NCBI GenBank assembly: GCA_965242665.1 | Contig: OZ251484.1 | Location: 496,001 to 560,000, forward strand | Length of the DNA stretch: 64,000 bases | Direction: 5' to 3' | DNA from: VXLM01 sp965242665 | Lineage (GTDB): Bacteria; Chloroflexota; Dehalococcoidia; Lucifugimonadales; VXLM01 | Part shown: positions 36,016 through 43,843 of the stretch, piece by piece | Layout of the letters: every line of letters starts with the position of its first letter | Position numbering within the stretch: the first letter of the stretch is position 1 | Program-made: the position numbers and the translations under genes | Notes under the pieces: model-generated | Database searches by the model: none | The model's input: only the letters and a program-made list of their open reading frames with translations | What the model was told of the DNA's origin: nothing

Positions 36016-36807
36016 CTACAGGAGCGCGCGCACCGCGGAGGTTTGGCCCTTGATTGCGTTACGCATCAGCATCCAATCGAGGCCTACAGTGACCAATTGA
36101 ATGCCCTGCGCTATCCGGGCGCGTACTTCTTCCGGAGTTCCGTCTACCGCCATCGCCACGGGGAGTCCGTTGGCTCGTCCGGTATCCACAACCTTTTGGA
36201 TTGCCTGGACGATCGTTGGGTTGTCGAACTCGCCTGGCAGGCCGTATGAGTAGCTGAGATCGCCCGGTCCGATGAAGAGTGCGTCGATGCCGGGCGTCGC
36301 CGCGATCTCTTCGATGCTTTCGACTGCCGACCGATGCTCGATCTGTACCATGACGAATACGTCTGCATTGGCGTTGGGGGTGTATTGCTCGGTGAGGGTG
36401 TAATGATGGCTTACCCGACGCGGGGCGCTGCCTCGGACGCCCATTGGGGGGTATCGGCAGGCGTCCGCGACCTTCCGAGCGTCGTCCGGAGAGTTGACGA
36501 ACGGCACGACGAACCCGCTGACACCGAGATCGAGCGCCGCCATGAGAAACTTCTGATCGTGTGATGGAGGCCGGACGAACAAGGGAATGTTCGACCATTT
36601 CCATCCGAGCATGACCATCTTGAGGTCTTCCCAGCCGGCGCCTCCGTGTTCCATGTCCAGCAAAATCCAATCGAGGTCGCAGTCGGCCGCGATGGCCTCG
36701 ACTGCGAGCGGATCGGTTATTCCCAACCACATTCCCAGCGCCTCTCTTCCCTCGCGCAGCCGCTTTCTGAGGGGTCGGATGTTCAACAAGTCGGTGGATT
36801 CAGGCAT
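36016..36807 (-). CDS. HpcH/HpaI-family class II aldolase
   Basis: A 263-residue metal-dependent aldolase of the HpcH/HpaI group, which cleaves 2-keto-hydroxy acids to pyruvate plus an aldehyde. Family segments are AIAADCDLDWILLDMEHGGAGWEDL, PLFVRPPSHD with the substrate Arg, GVSGFVVPFVNSPDDARKVADACRYPPMGVRG, FVMVQIEHRSAVESIEEIA with the metal Glu, and DALFIGPGDLSYSYG with the metal Asp. GAGGAG lies six bases before the ATG. The natural substrate is unknown. Confidence 0.9.
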   Translation of the reverse strand: MPESTDLLNIRPLRKRLREGREALGMWLGITDPLAVEAIAADCDLDWILLDMEHGGAGWEDLKMVMLGWKWSNIPLFVRPPSHDQKFLMAALDLGVSGFVVPFVNSPDDARKVADACRYPPMGVRGSAPRRVSHHYTLTEQYTPNANADVFVMVQIEHRSAVESIEEIAATPGIDALFIGPGDLSYSYGLPGEFDNPTIVQAIQKVVDTGRANGLPVAMAVDGTPEEVRARIAQGIQLVTVGLDWMLMRNAIKGQTSAVRALL

Positions 36808-36892
36808 GTGACGCTCCTCACTGGGGATCGACGAATGGTCAACATGGTATCAGCCGGTTTGGCGGAAATGAAGGATCGCTCTCGTGCGCTTA

Positions 36893-37253
36893 CCGTTTAC
36901 TCTTGCGGCATGAATTGCGCCCGGGCCCCCAGCAGGTTGGACTCTCCGTCATTCCCACACCCACCAACGTCGTTCCCACAACCACCTACGTCATTCCCAC
37001 AACCACCTACGTCATTCCCACAACCACCTACGTCATTCCCACAACCACCTACGTCATTCCCACAACCACCTACGTCATTCCCACAACCACCTACGTCATT
37101 CCCACAACCACCTACGTCATTCCCACAACCACCTACGTCATTCCCATAACCACCTACGTCATTCCCGCGTAGGCGGGAATCTCCCGTTGCGCGATTGGAC
37201 GCCCCGCTTGGAGAGTCGCCGGGCCCCAGACGTAATGCCGCAAGAGTAAACGG
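36893..37253. mobile_element. MITE-like element 2 with perfect 19-bp terminal inverted repeats
   Basis: CCGTTTACTCTTGCGGCAT at 36893-36911 is perfectly inverted at 37235-37253. Similarity continues inward less exactly, with GACTCTCC on both sides. The 361-bp interior holds the tandem array 36947-37181 and no gene. The left 59 bases match the element at 7298-7738. No clear target-site duplication is visible. It ends 15 bases from the stop codon of the rhodanese gene. Confidence 0.75.
36947..37181 (+). repeat. 21-bp tandem array ending in a full palindrome
   Basis: About twelve units; the common one is GTCATTCCCACAACCACCTAC (21 bases, here written as its period). The middle copies are nearly identical. 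The last unit is the palindrome ATTCCCGCGTAGGCGGGAAT (37161-37180). Confidence 0.92.
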
Positions 37254-37268
37254 AACGAGTCTTGGCCT

Positions 37269-38123
37269 TCAATCGTCGGTCTCGATTGGAACGCCGGCGG
37301 AGTTGCCCCACTCGGTCCATGACCCGTCGTAGGTGCGTGCCTGCTCGAACCCGAGCCCGTACTTCAACACGAACCAGGTATACGAGGCGCGCACGCCCAG
37401 CCGGCAATAGGCGATGACTTCGTCCGCATCATCGACCCCTGCGTTCGCGTACATCCGCCGGAGATCGTTCACCGGCCTGAAGGCTCCGTCATCGGAGGCG
37501 GCGTCGTCCCATGGAACATGCAGCGCGCCAGGGATTCGCCCCTTGCGGTAGATGTCCGGCTGCGGAGTGCCAGGAGCCGAGGTGAGCTGCCCGGAATACT
37601 CCTCCGTCGTCCGCGTATCGAGCAGCTTCACTCCCATCCGGTCAATGCGTTCGACGACGTACTCCTTCATGGCACGCACGCTTGGATCGAGGGTTCCGAC
37701 GCGGTACTCGGTTGGCGTTGGATTCGGATCGGTCATCGAGACTGGCCTGCCTTCCAAGATCCACTTCTTCCGACCCCCGTCCATGATGCGAACGTCCTCA
37801 TGTCCATAGTACTTCATGACCCAGAACGCCCATGTCGCAGACCGATTGTTGCCGTCCCCGTACAGTACGACCGTAGTATCCGTGCGGACGCCAGACCGCG
37901 CCATCAACGCCTCGAACTGCACGGCGTCCGGAATATCGCGTCGAACGGGATGCTCCATGTCGGTATGGAGACCCCATCCGACCGCGCCGGGCACGTGCCC
38001 CTTTTCATATCCTTCGACAAGGTCGGAGTTCACCTCGGCCACTACCACGGACGGATCGCCCAGCCGCTCTCCTACCCATGCAGTGCTTACGACCGCTTCC
38101 GGCCGCGCAAATGCTTCTCCCAT
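37269..38123 (-). CDS. Thiosulfate/3-mercaptopyruvate-type sulfurtransferase (two rhodanese domains)
   Basis: A 284-residue tandem-rhodanese protein. The N-terminal domain is inactive-looking (VVLYGDGNNRSATW). The C-terminal domain has the active loop YCRLGVRAS with the catalytic cysteine. GVKLLDTRTTEEYSG and GRIPGALHVPWDDA are typical domain segments. CRxGxR in the loop is more like thiosulfate sulfurtransferases than mercaptopyruvate enzymes (CGSGVT). GGGAGGAA lies five bases before the ATG. The MITE-like element abuts its 3' end. Confidence 0.88.
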   Translation of the reverse strand: MGEAFARPEAVVSTAWVGERLGDPSVVVAEVNSDLVEGYEKGHVPGAVGWGLHTDMEHPVRRDIPDAVQFEALMARSGVRTDTTVVLYGDGNNRSATWAFWVMKYYGHEDVRIMDGGRKKWILEGRPVSMTDPNPTPTEYRVGTLDPSVRAMKEYVVERIDRMGVKLLDTRTTEEYSGQLTSAPGTPQPDIYRKGRIPGALHVPWDDAASDDGAFRPVNDLRRMYANAGVDDADEVIAYCRLGVRASYTWFVLKYGLGFEQARTYDGSWTEWGNSAGVPIETDD

Positions 38124-38171
38124 CTATTCCTCCCCCTACATGTCGACTAGATTCCCACTCCCCCTCCCCCG

Positions 38172-38415
38172 TCATTCCCGCGTAGGCGGGAATCCACACC
38201 CACACCATATCCACACCCGCCCCCGTCATTCCCGCACCCCCTCACGTCATTCCCACTCCCACGCTCATCCATAACCATACCCGCACATACCAACGTCATT
38301 TCCACTCCACGCTCATCCATAACCATACCCGCACATACCCCCGTCATTCCCACTCCCCCGCTCATCCATAACCATACCCGCACATACCCCCGTCATTCCC
38401 GCGTAAGCGGGAATC
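38172..38415 (+). repeat. Repeat array bounded by two palindromes, left of the Type ISP gene
   Basis: Full palindromes at 38174-38193 and 38395-38414 enclose longer, less regular units that combine GTCATTCCC with CCGCTCATCCATAACCATAC and CCGCACATACC, about 57 bases apart. This fills most of the 304-base gap between the rhodanese and Type ISP genes. Confidence 0.85.
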
Positions 38416-38427
38416 CACGCGCGCGCG

Positions 38428-41400
38428 CTACCCCTCCGGCGCGTCCGCGTACTGGTTGTACCCCAACCCACGCACATGCGGCTCGCGGTGCAGCAGACGA
38501 CGCAGACGCCCCAACTCGGCGGTGTCCCATCCCATCGCATCCGCAACCGCCTCATCCCACAACCGACGGACTTCACACTCCCCATCGCGGAACTGCGGAA
38601 CGAGCATGTCCCGCGTCCGCTCCCAGCAGGCGGCGAGGATTTGCAGGATGCGTTCGTCCTTGACGTCGGGGATGCGGAGATTTTCGGCCTCGGCGACGCT
38701 GTACTGCGGGAACTCAAGATTTCTGCCAGGATTTCGCATGACCTGAAGCCGCCCAACAGTCGAGTTGACAAATACGGCGACCGCTTTCGCCTCCTCTTCT
38801 GAGAATCCGGTGACGGGCATCCAGCCGTTGCCCACGTATTTCTCGCTATCGGCGGTGGCGGTTACTCTCGCGCTACTGTTGCCTTGTCCCGCGGTTATCA
38901 GCAGATGTCCAGCCTTTTCAAGCATCTTATCGGTTTCGGATTGCGCGCCGACCTTGGGAATCCAATACTCGTTTGGTTTCGCTTTTATGGACAGTTGAGC
39001 GTCCGCCCCTTTGCCTTTCAGTATTGGGAAACTGCCGGAGTCGCCGCGTTGGGCGCGCCTGAAAGAGCCGCGCATAATCTGACCTGTGGCATGCGCCAAC
39101 ACACCGGGCATATCTCCAATTCGTTGCAAATCGGGATGGTCGGAGTACCACGCGGCTTCCTTTGCCAGTTCCGGCGAGCGCCATATCGCCTGCGACCAAT
39201 CGCCCGCCTCGATTCGCTCTGCGGGCCAGTAGGACACTTCACCCCAGCCATTGGGGATATTATCCCCCGGGACAGCCTGCAGACAGCGGTGAAAATCTTC
39301 AACCTCACTCTCGTTCATCGGCAACTTATCCAGATTGATGAACCGAGTCGGTGGCTTGGGTCCGTGATGCCGCTGCATTACGACGATGCTTTCGTTGATG
39401 CTGGTGTTCTGGCTCATGTTGATCTGCGTCGGGTCGTGGCACGTTAGCACGGTGTGGATATGCCAGCGTTGGGCTAGAATTCGACGTTCGTCAAGCCCGG
39501 ATGGGGCGGTGAGCGCGATCGTCGGACTGATCATGGTCAAAATTCCGTTGGGGCGATTTACGCAGTGGTCGGCAAGCGTAACGAAGAGCGGCCGGATGGA
39601 ATTCTTGTCTGCGAATCCGACCAGTTCCGGGTCGGCTTGTGTGAGTTTCCGTTCCATGTAGTCCGCGCGTTCGCGCAACGCCACTTGTATTTCCGGCGCA
39701 AACTTCTCGCCCATATTCGATCGATTGGTAAACGGCGGGTTCATTATGACGATGCGGGCGCCGCGGGCGTCGTCGACGGGGTCTTCCAGCTCCGGGTCGC
39801 CCCAGATGGTTTGGCACGGTATGTCGTCGTCCGCCAAGTCTAGCTCGTTTCGGCGCGATACGATTGCCTTTTGCCCAAGCAGTTCCAGCGTTCCGGCGGA
39901 TACTTTGGCGGGGTCGTATTTGTCGGGTCCGTATGGCATTTGGTGGAGTCCCATCGTGCGGTATCTGACGTGCCGGTTGCCGGCGGTTAGTTGGGAGGCT
40001 GCGAGTTGGAGCGATACGGGGTTGATGTCCAGTCCCTTGATGGTTTCCTCGACTGCGATTTTCTGCAGGTTTGCCAGTGCATCTTCATTCGCGCCCTCCT
40101 CTTTTGCTCGGCGCTTCATGTCTGCGAGCATGGCTGCGAGGAGGGTTCCGCTGCCGCAGGCGGGGTCGAGGGTTTTGTGGTCGCGCCAGACGTTCTCGTC
40201 CGACCAGTCCGCATTTCCGCAGGCGTCGAGGGTCAGGCGTGCGGCGAGCGCGGCGGCGACGGGGCGGGTGAAGAAGGCGCCGTCGGATGCCTGGTTGCCC
40301 ATGACGCGGTTGAAGAGAGGGCCGGCGTGGTCTGCTCCCATGTCTGCGTAGGCTTCGGCGATGCGTTCTGCTTCGGCGGCGATGTGTCGGAGTGCGCGTT
40401 CCAAGCCGCACAGCTTGCCGGTCTTCTCGACCGCCTCTATCGCGTCCACTGCCGGCTCCAAGACGGGTCGGAAGTCGCGGCGCAGGATACGTTCCCACTG
40501 TCGCGTAATCGCGCGCGCGGCGTCCGGGTCGTTCTTGATGCTTGCCATGTCGGCGACGCCTGACAGCCAGCCGCCTGCGGCGACGCGTTGGTGGAGCATG
40601 GCGGCGTTCATCATCAGGAGGGCGGCGATGGTGCAGCCGTCGGCAGATTTCTTGTCGGATTGCTTCAGTCTGTCCAGGCCGAAGTGGCGGTTGAGTGCGG
40701 GCAGCAGCCCGTCGTTGCGCAGGTGTCGTGCGGCTTCCGACACGCTCGCTTCCAGGATGTTCAGGTCGCGCATGACGCGGTTGCCGCTGAGTCCGGATTT
40801 GGTGAGTAGGTTCAGTTTGATGGCTCTGCCGTACTCGTCCATCTCGTCCAGGTTGAACAGCGCCTGCATCCGGCGCTCCGGCCCTCCTTCTGGGGCGGGG
40901 TCGTCAACTTTGCGCTCGCGCCGCTGGCGGCGTTCGCCCGGCGTGACGGGGATTCCGCCTTCGCCGTTGATGATCTTGCGGGCTTTCGTCTGGGTCTTCT
41001 TGATGTTCACCGCGCCGCGCGACTCGTCCATTTTCGGCTGGTCGCGGACTACGGCGTCCATGCGGATGTCCAGGGTGCCGTCTTCGTTCTTCTTCCCCGT
41101 AAACACCTGCGTCGGCTCGTTGTCACTGTCGTAAGCCGGCGCCGATTCGCCGATGCGTCGGGCACCGGTCGGCGGCTTGCCGTCGGTCAGTGCTTGGTCG
41201 ACGACTTCTTCCGCCACGCCTACGTCGCCTTTGTGCTCGAAGTAGTGGATGCTGTCGTCGGCGGATTCGCTGTCGTCTTCGCTCGCCGGCAGGACGATGG
41301 CGAGTATGGAGATTTCCTTCTCCGGGGATATGGGCAGGTAGAGCGAGAGGAGTTTCCCAAGTTCGTTTTCGATGCGTTCGTCGTGGGCGCGGAGTGCGAG

Positions 41401-43434
41401 CAGGATCTGTCCTAGTTCGCGCCAGCCTTCTTCCGGCGGGCTGACGCTCAGCCACCCCTCTGGGTCTGCGGACGGGGGTATCAGGATGGGGCAGATGATG
41501 TAACCGAATTGCTTGTCGGGGGCGGTTCGCATGGCACGTCCGACGGCCTGCACCACGTCTATGGGGCTTTTGCGCGCTTCCAGGAACGCGACTGCGCTGA
41601 GGGACGGGGAATCCGTCCCCTCGCCGAAGATGCCCACGTTGATGATGCCGCGGGGGTTGTCGGAGTCGGCGCTCGCCAGCCGCGTCTTGGCGGTCTCTCT
41701 CGCGGCGACGTTGCTGGACGCGTCGAGATGCTCCAGTCTGTAATCGGAGACCGCCCGCTCGACGCCGTTCTCGCGCATCCACTCGGATACCCAATCCTTC
41801 ACCCTCTGGGTATCCAAGTCTTCCGCCATGTTCTTGGACTTGTCGACGGTGTTCATGAAGGCGATGCACGACCGTATGTCCACGTCGCCGCCCTGCGTCG
41901 CGCCGCCCATGGCGAGGGCGAAGGCGAGCCCGCGTAGATAGTGATCGGTCGTAAGCTTGCTGCGCCCGACGCTTCGGGTGTTCTGCGCCAGCAAGTTCGC
42001 CGCCTCATACGCCTCCTCGTCGTTTATGGCGATCGCGATGATGCGGTAGTCCGACAGCCACTCGTTGCGGACGGCTTCCACGTAGCTCTTGCGGTACAAC
42101 TCCACGCCGAATGTCGTCTCGTCGTCCATCGAGCGCACAATCCATTCGTCATTGTGTCTCGCGCCTCTCACGTCGTAGATGCGCGGCGTGGCGGTCTGAT
42201 AGACGCGGTACGTCGCCGGGAAGCGGTCGCTGTCGTGGCAGACGGTGAAATCGCGGACACGCTCTTCCTCGTCTCTCGCCTGCTTGGATTTGGACTTGCG
42301 CCGTCTCAAGCCGGCGGTGCGATGCGCCTCGTCCGCTATCAAGACGCGGGCGCGGACGCCCTCCTTCAGCAGCGCGTCCGACACTCGTGCGCTGCTCTGA
42401 TACGTGCCGATGAGAACCTTTCTGAAAGACGAGTCGAGCGCAGGTTGGCGCATCCACGCCGCTATCTCATCGGCGTCTGTGGTGACGCGCCCCTTCACTT
42501 CGTCAGCGCTTACGTTGGAGTTGTCGACGGTCGGATCCTCCGCCGAGTTGCGGACGCCCTCTTTACTTGGATTGTAGCCGGCGGTGACATCGGAGCAGAC
42601 TGCGAGAATGTCCAGCGAGACGTTCTCGTTCCGGTGTTGCAGGTACTCCTTCCGTATCTGCGCCACCAGCGCGATGGACGGACAGAGAACGACGGACACC
42701 TCGCCCGGCGGCGTCAGCTCTTCGACGATCCGCAGCGAAATGCGCGTCTTCCCCGTCCCGCATGGGAGGATGATCCTGCCGCGCGCCTCGCCGACCGGGG
42801 AGCCGCCGCTGTCCGAGTTCGCGTGTGCGCGCAGGAGACGGACGCTATCGGAGATAGCCTCGCGCTGCATACACGATTTCGTCTGAAGGGCGTCGGGGTC
42901 TTCGGGGTTCTCGCAATGGGCGCAGTACTCGTCGTCAGCCGCCCAAGACGCGTGCTGAGACTCCAGCGCGGCGGTTATATTGACCAGTTTGATAGGCTTT
43001 CTTCGTATTGAAATCGCCTGCACCGCGCCGCTCGCAAACTCGTTGGCGCCGTTAGTCACAATCCAGTTTTCCGCCCAGAAATCGCTGCCGGACGGCAGGG
43101 CGAACTTGCCGATTTCTTCGCTGTTGATCGAATCGCCGCGCCCGTTCTTATCCAGTTGGCGCGATTTGCACTGTATGGCGATATGCGCCCCATCCGAGCG
43201 CCGAACGGCGACGACGTCGATACCCACGTCCAGTTTCGTAGAGTTCGGAAATTCGCTCGCCCGCCCGGGCCAGTCGCCCCAAAGCCAAGCATTTTCAATA
43301 TCCCACTCCCGAATGAACGGAGCGGCTTCAACCGTACGACGCTCCAGCCACTTCCCATCCGTCTCTTGCGGACTCATCTCGCGAATCTCGGCGATTGCCG
43401 CTTCGATAATCCCGCGTTCGTCGTCGGTTGGCAT
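38428..43434 (-). CDS. Single-polypeptide Type ISP-like restriction-modification enzyme
   Basis: About 1,669 residues (the frame is open to 43512; the ATG at 43434 with AGAGGA upstream is preferred). Domain order: an Mrr-like PD-(D/E)XK nuclease (about 67-92, LDVGIDVVAV and IAIQCKSR), a superfamily 2 helicase with P-loop LPCGTGKT (about 224-230), IADEAHRTAG and a motif VI in VVQAVGRAMRTA, a helical coupler, an N6-adenine methyltransferase with motif I DPACGSGTLLAAML and motif IV IMNPPF, and a C-terminal target-recognition region. The layout matches LlaGI/LlaBIII-type enzymes that translocate and cut DNA without separate subunits. Key motifs look intact. Confidence 0.9.
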   Translation of the reverse strand: MPTDDERGIIEAAIAEIREMSPQETDGKWLERRTVEAAPFIREWDIENAWLWGDWPGRASEFPNSTKLDVGIDVVAVRRSDGAHIAIQCKSRQLDKNGRGDSINSEEIGKFALPSGSDFWAENWIVTNGANEFASGAVQAISIRRKPIKLVNITAALESQHASWAADDEYCAHCENPEDPDALQTKSCMQREAISDSVRLLRAHANSDSGGSPVGEARGRIILPCGTGKTRISLRIVEELTPPGEVSVVLCPSIALVAQIRKEYLQHRNENVSLDILAVCSDVTAGYNPSKEGVRNSAEDPTVDNSNVSADEVKGRVTTDADEIAAWMRQPALDSSFRKVLIGTYQSSARVSDALLKEGVRARVLIADEAHRTAGLRRRKSKSKQARDEEERVRDFTVCHDSDRFPATYRVYQTATPRIYDVRGARHNDEWIVRSMDDETTFGVELYRKSYVEAVRNEWLSDYRIIAIAINDEEAYEAANLLAQNTRSVGRSKLTTDHYLRGLAFALAMGGATQGGDVDIRSCIAFMNTVDKSKNMAEDLDTQRVKDWVSEWMRENGVERAVSDYRLEHLDASSNVAARETAKTRLASADSDNPRGIINVGIFGEGTDSPSLSAVAFLEARKSPIDVVQAVGRAMRTAPDKQFGYIICPILIPPSADPEGWLSVSPPEEGWRELGQILLALRAHDERIENELGKLLSLYLPISPEKEISILAIVLPASEDDSESADDSIHYFEHKGDVGVAEEVVDQALTDGKPPTGARRIGESAPAYDSDNEPTQVFTGKKNEDGTLDIRMDAVVRDQPKMDESRGAVNIKKTQTKARKIINGEGGIPVTPGERRQRRERKVDDPAPEGGPERRMQALFNLDEMDEYGRAIKLNLLTKSGLSGNRVMRDLNILEASVSEAARHLRNDGLLPALNRHFGLDRLKQSDKKSADGCTIAALLMMNAAMLHQRVAAGGWLSGVADMASIKNDPDAARAITRQWERILRRDFRPVLEPAVDAIEAVEKTGKLCGLERALRHIAAEAERIAEAYADMGADHAGPLFNRVMGNQASDGAFFTRPVAAALAARLTLDACGNADWSDENVWRDHKTLDPACGSGTLLAAMLADMKRRAKEEGANEDALANLQKIAVEETIKGLDINPVSLQLAASQLTAGNRHVRYRTMGLHQMPYGPDKYDPAKVSAGTLELLGQKAIVSRRNELDLADDDIPCQTIWGDPELEDPVDDARGARIVIMNPPFTNRSNMGEKFAPEIQVALRERADYMERKLTQADPELVGFADKNSIRPLFVTLADHCVNRPNGILTMISPTIALTAPSGLDERRILAQRWHIHTVLTCHDPTQINMSQNTSINESIVVMQRHHGPKPPTRFINLDKLPMNESEVEDFHRCLQAVPGDNIPNGWGEVSYWPAERIEAGDWSQAIWRSPELAKEAAWYSDHPDLQRIGDMPGVLAHATGQIMRGSFRRAQRGDSGSFPILKGKGADAQLSIKAKPNEYWIPKVGAQSETDKMLEKAGHLLITAGQGNSSARVTATADSEKYVGNGWMPVTGFSEEEAKAVAVFVNSTVGRLQVMRNPGRNLEFPQYSVAEAENLRIPDVKDERILQILAACWERTRDMLVPQFRDGECEVRRLWDEAVADAMGWDTAELGRLRRLLHREPHVRGLGYNQYADAPEG

Positions 43435-43506
43435 GAGCGCGTCATCCTCTATTGGGATAATCCGGGCGTGATTGTACCACATGAAGGCGCGGACGGGAGC
43501 GCCCCC

Positions 43507-43569
43507 CGTCATTCCCCCTGGGTCTCGTCATTCCCGCCGCGTCCCGTCATTCCCGCGAAGGCGGGAATC
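43507..43569 (+). repeat. Short repeat array ending in a palindrome, right of the Type ISP gene
   Basis: Three GTCATTCCC units, the last being the palindrome ATTCCCGCGAAGGCGGGAAT (43549-43568). It lies 73 bases upstream of the Type ISP start codon, in the 409-base gap before the solute-binding protein gene. Confidence 0.85.
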
Positions 43570-43734
43570 CATTCTACCCCCTCGCGGACAGGAGCGCAAA
43601 CCCCCAATTCCGCGGACGCACGGAAGCGGAGGGGCGAGCTCGACGCCGGTAGGTCACGCGCGGTCTGCATTGAGGCATGATGGGCGAATGCAAAGATTGC
43701 GGCATCCGCAGGCAGGGATCTGCAAATTACGGTC

Positions 43735-43763
43735 TTGACATCCCTTGAAAAGGAAGATATAGT
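43735..43763 (+). promoter_or_regulatory. Strong promoter of the solute-binding lipoprotein gene
   Basis: Perfect TTGACA (43735-43740), 17 bases, TATAGT (43758-43763), about 80 bases before the ATG at 43844. A second possible -10, TACAAT (43801-43806), lies closer to the gene. This is the best promoter by consensus in the window. Confidence 0.75.
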
Positions 43764-43843
43764 TTTCACTTGCTTGGCGAATGCGCGTCACGTGATGGTG
43801 TACAATTGATGCGACACTAGCAAGCGCAGAAAGGAGAAACGGC

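Noticed and set aside
36646..37172. Proline-rich repeat proteins (TSFPQPP and YVIPTT units)
   Set aside because: They read through the 21-bp array in two frames; the unit is a multiple of three, so all frames stay open. No start signals.
36947..37181. Possible CRISPR array
   Set aside because: A pure 21-bp tandem repeat with no unique spacers.
41941..43011. Plus-strand frame of about 356 codons
   Set aside because: Antisense shadow of the Type ISP helicase region.
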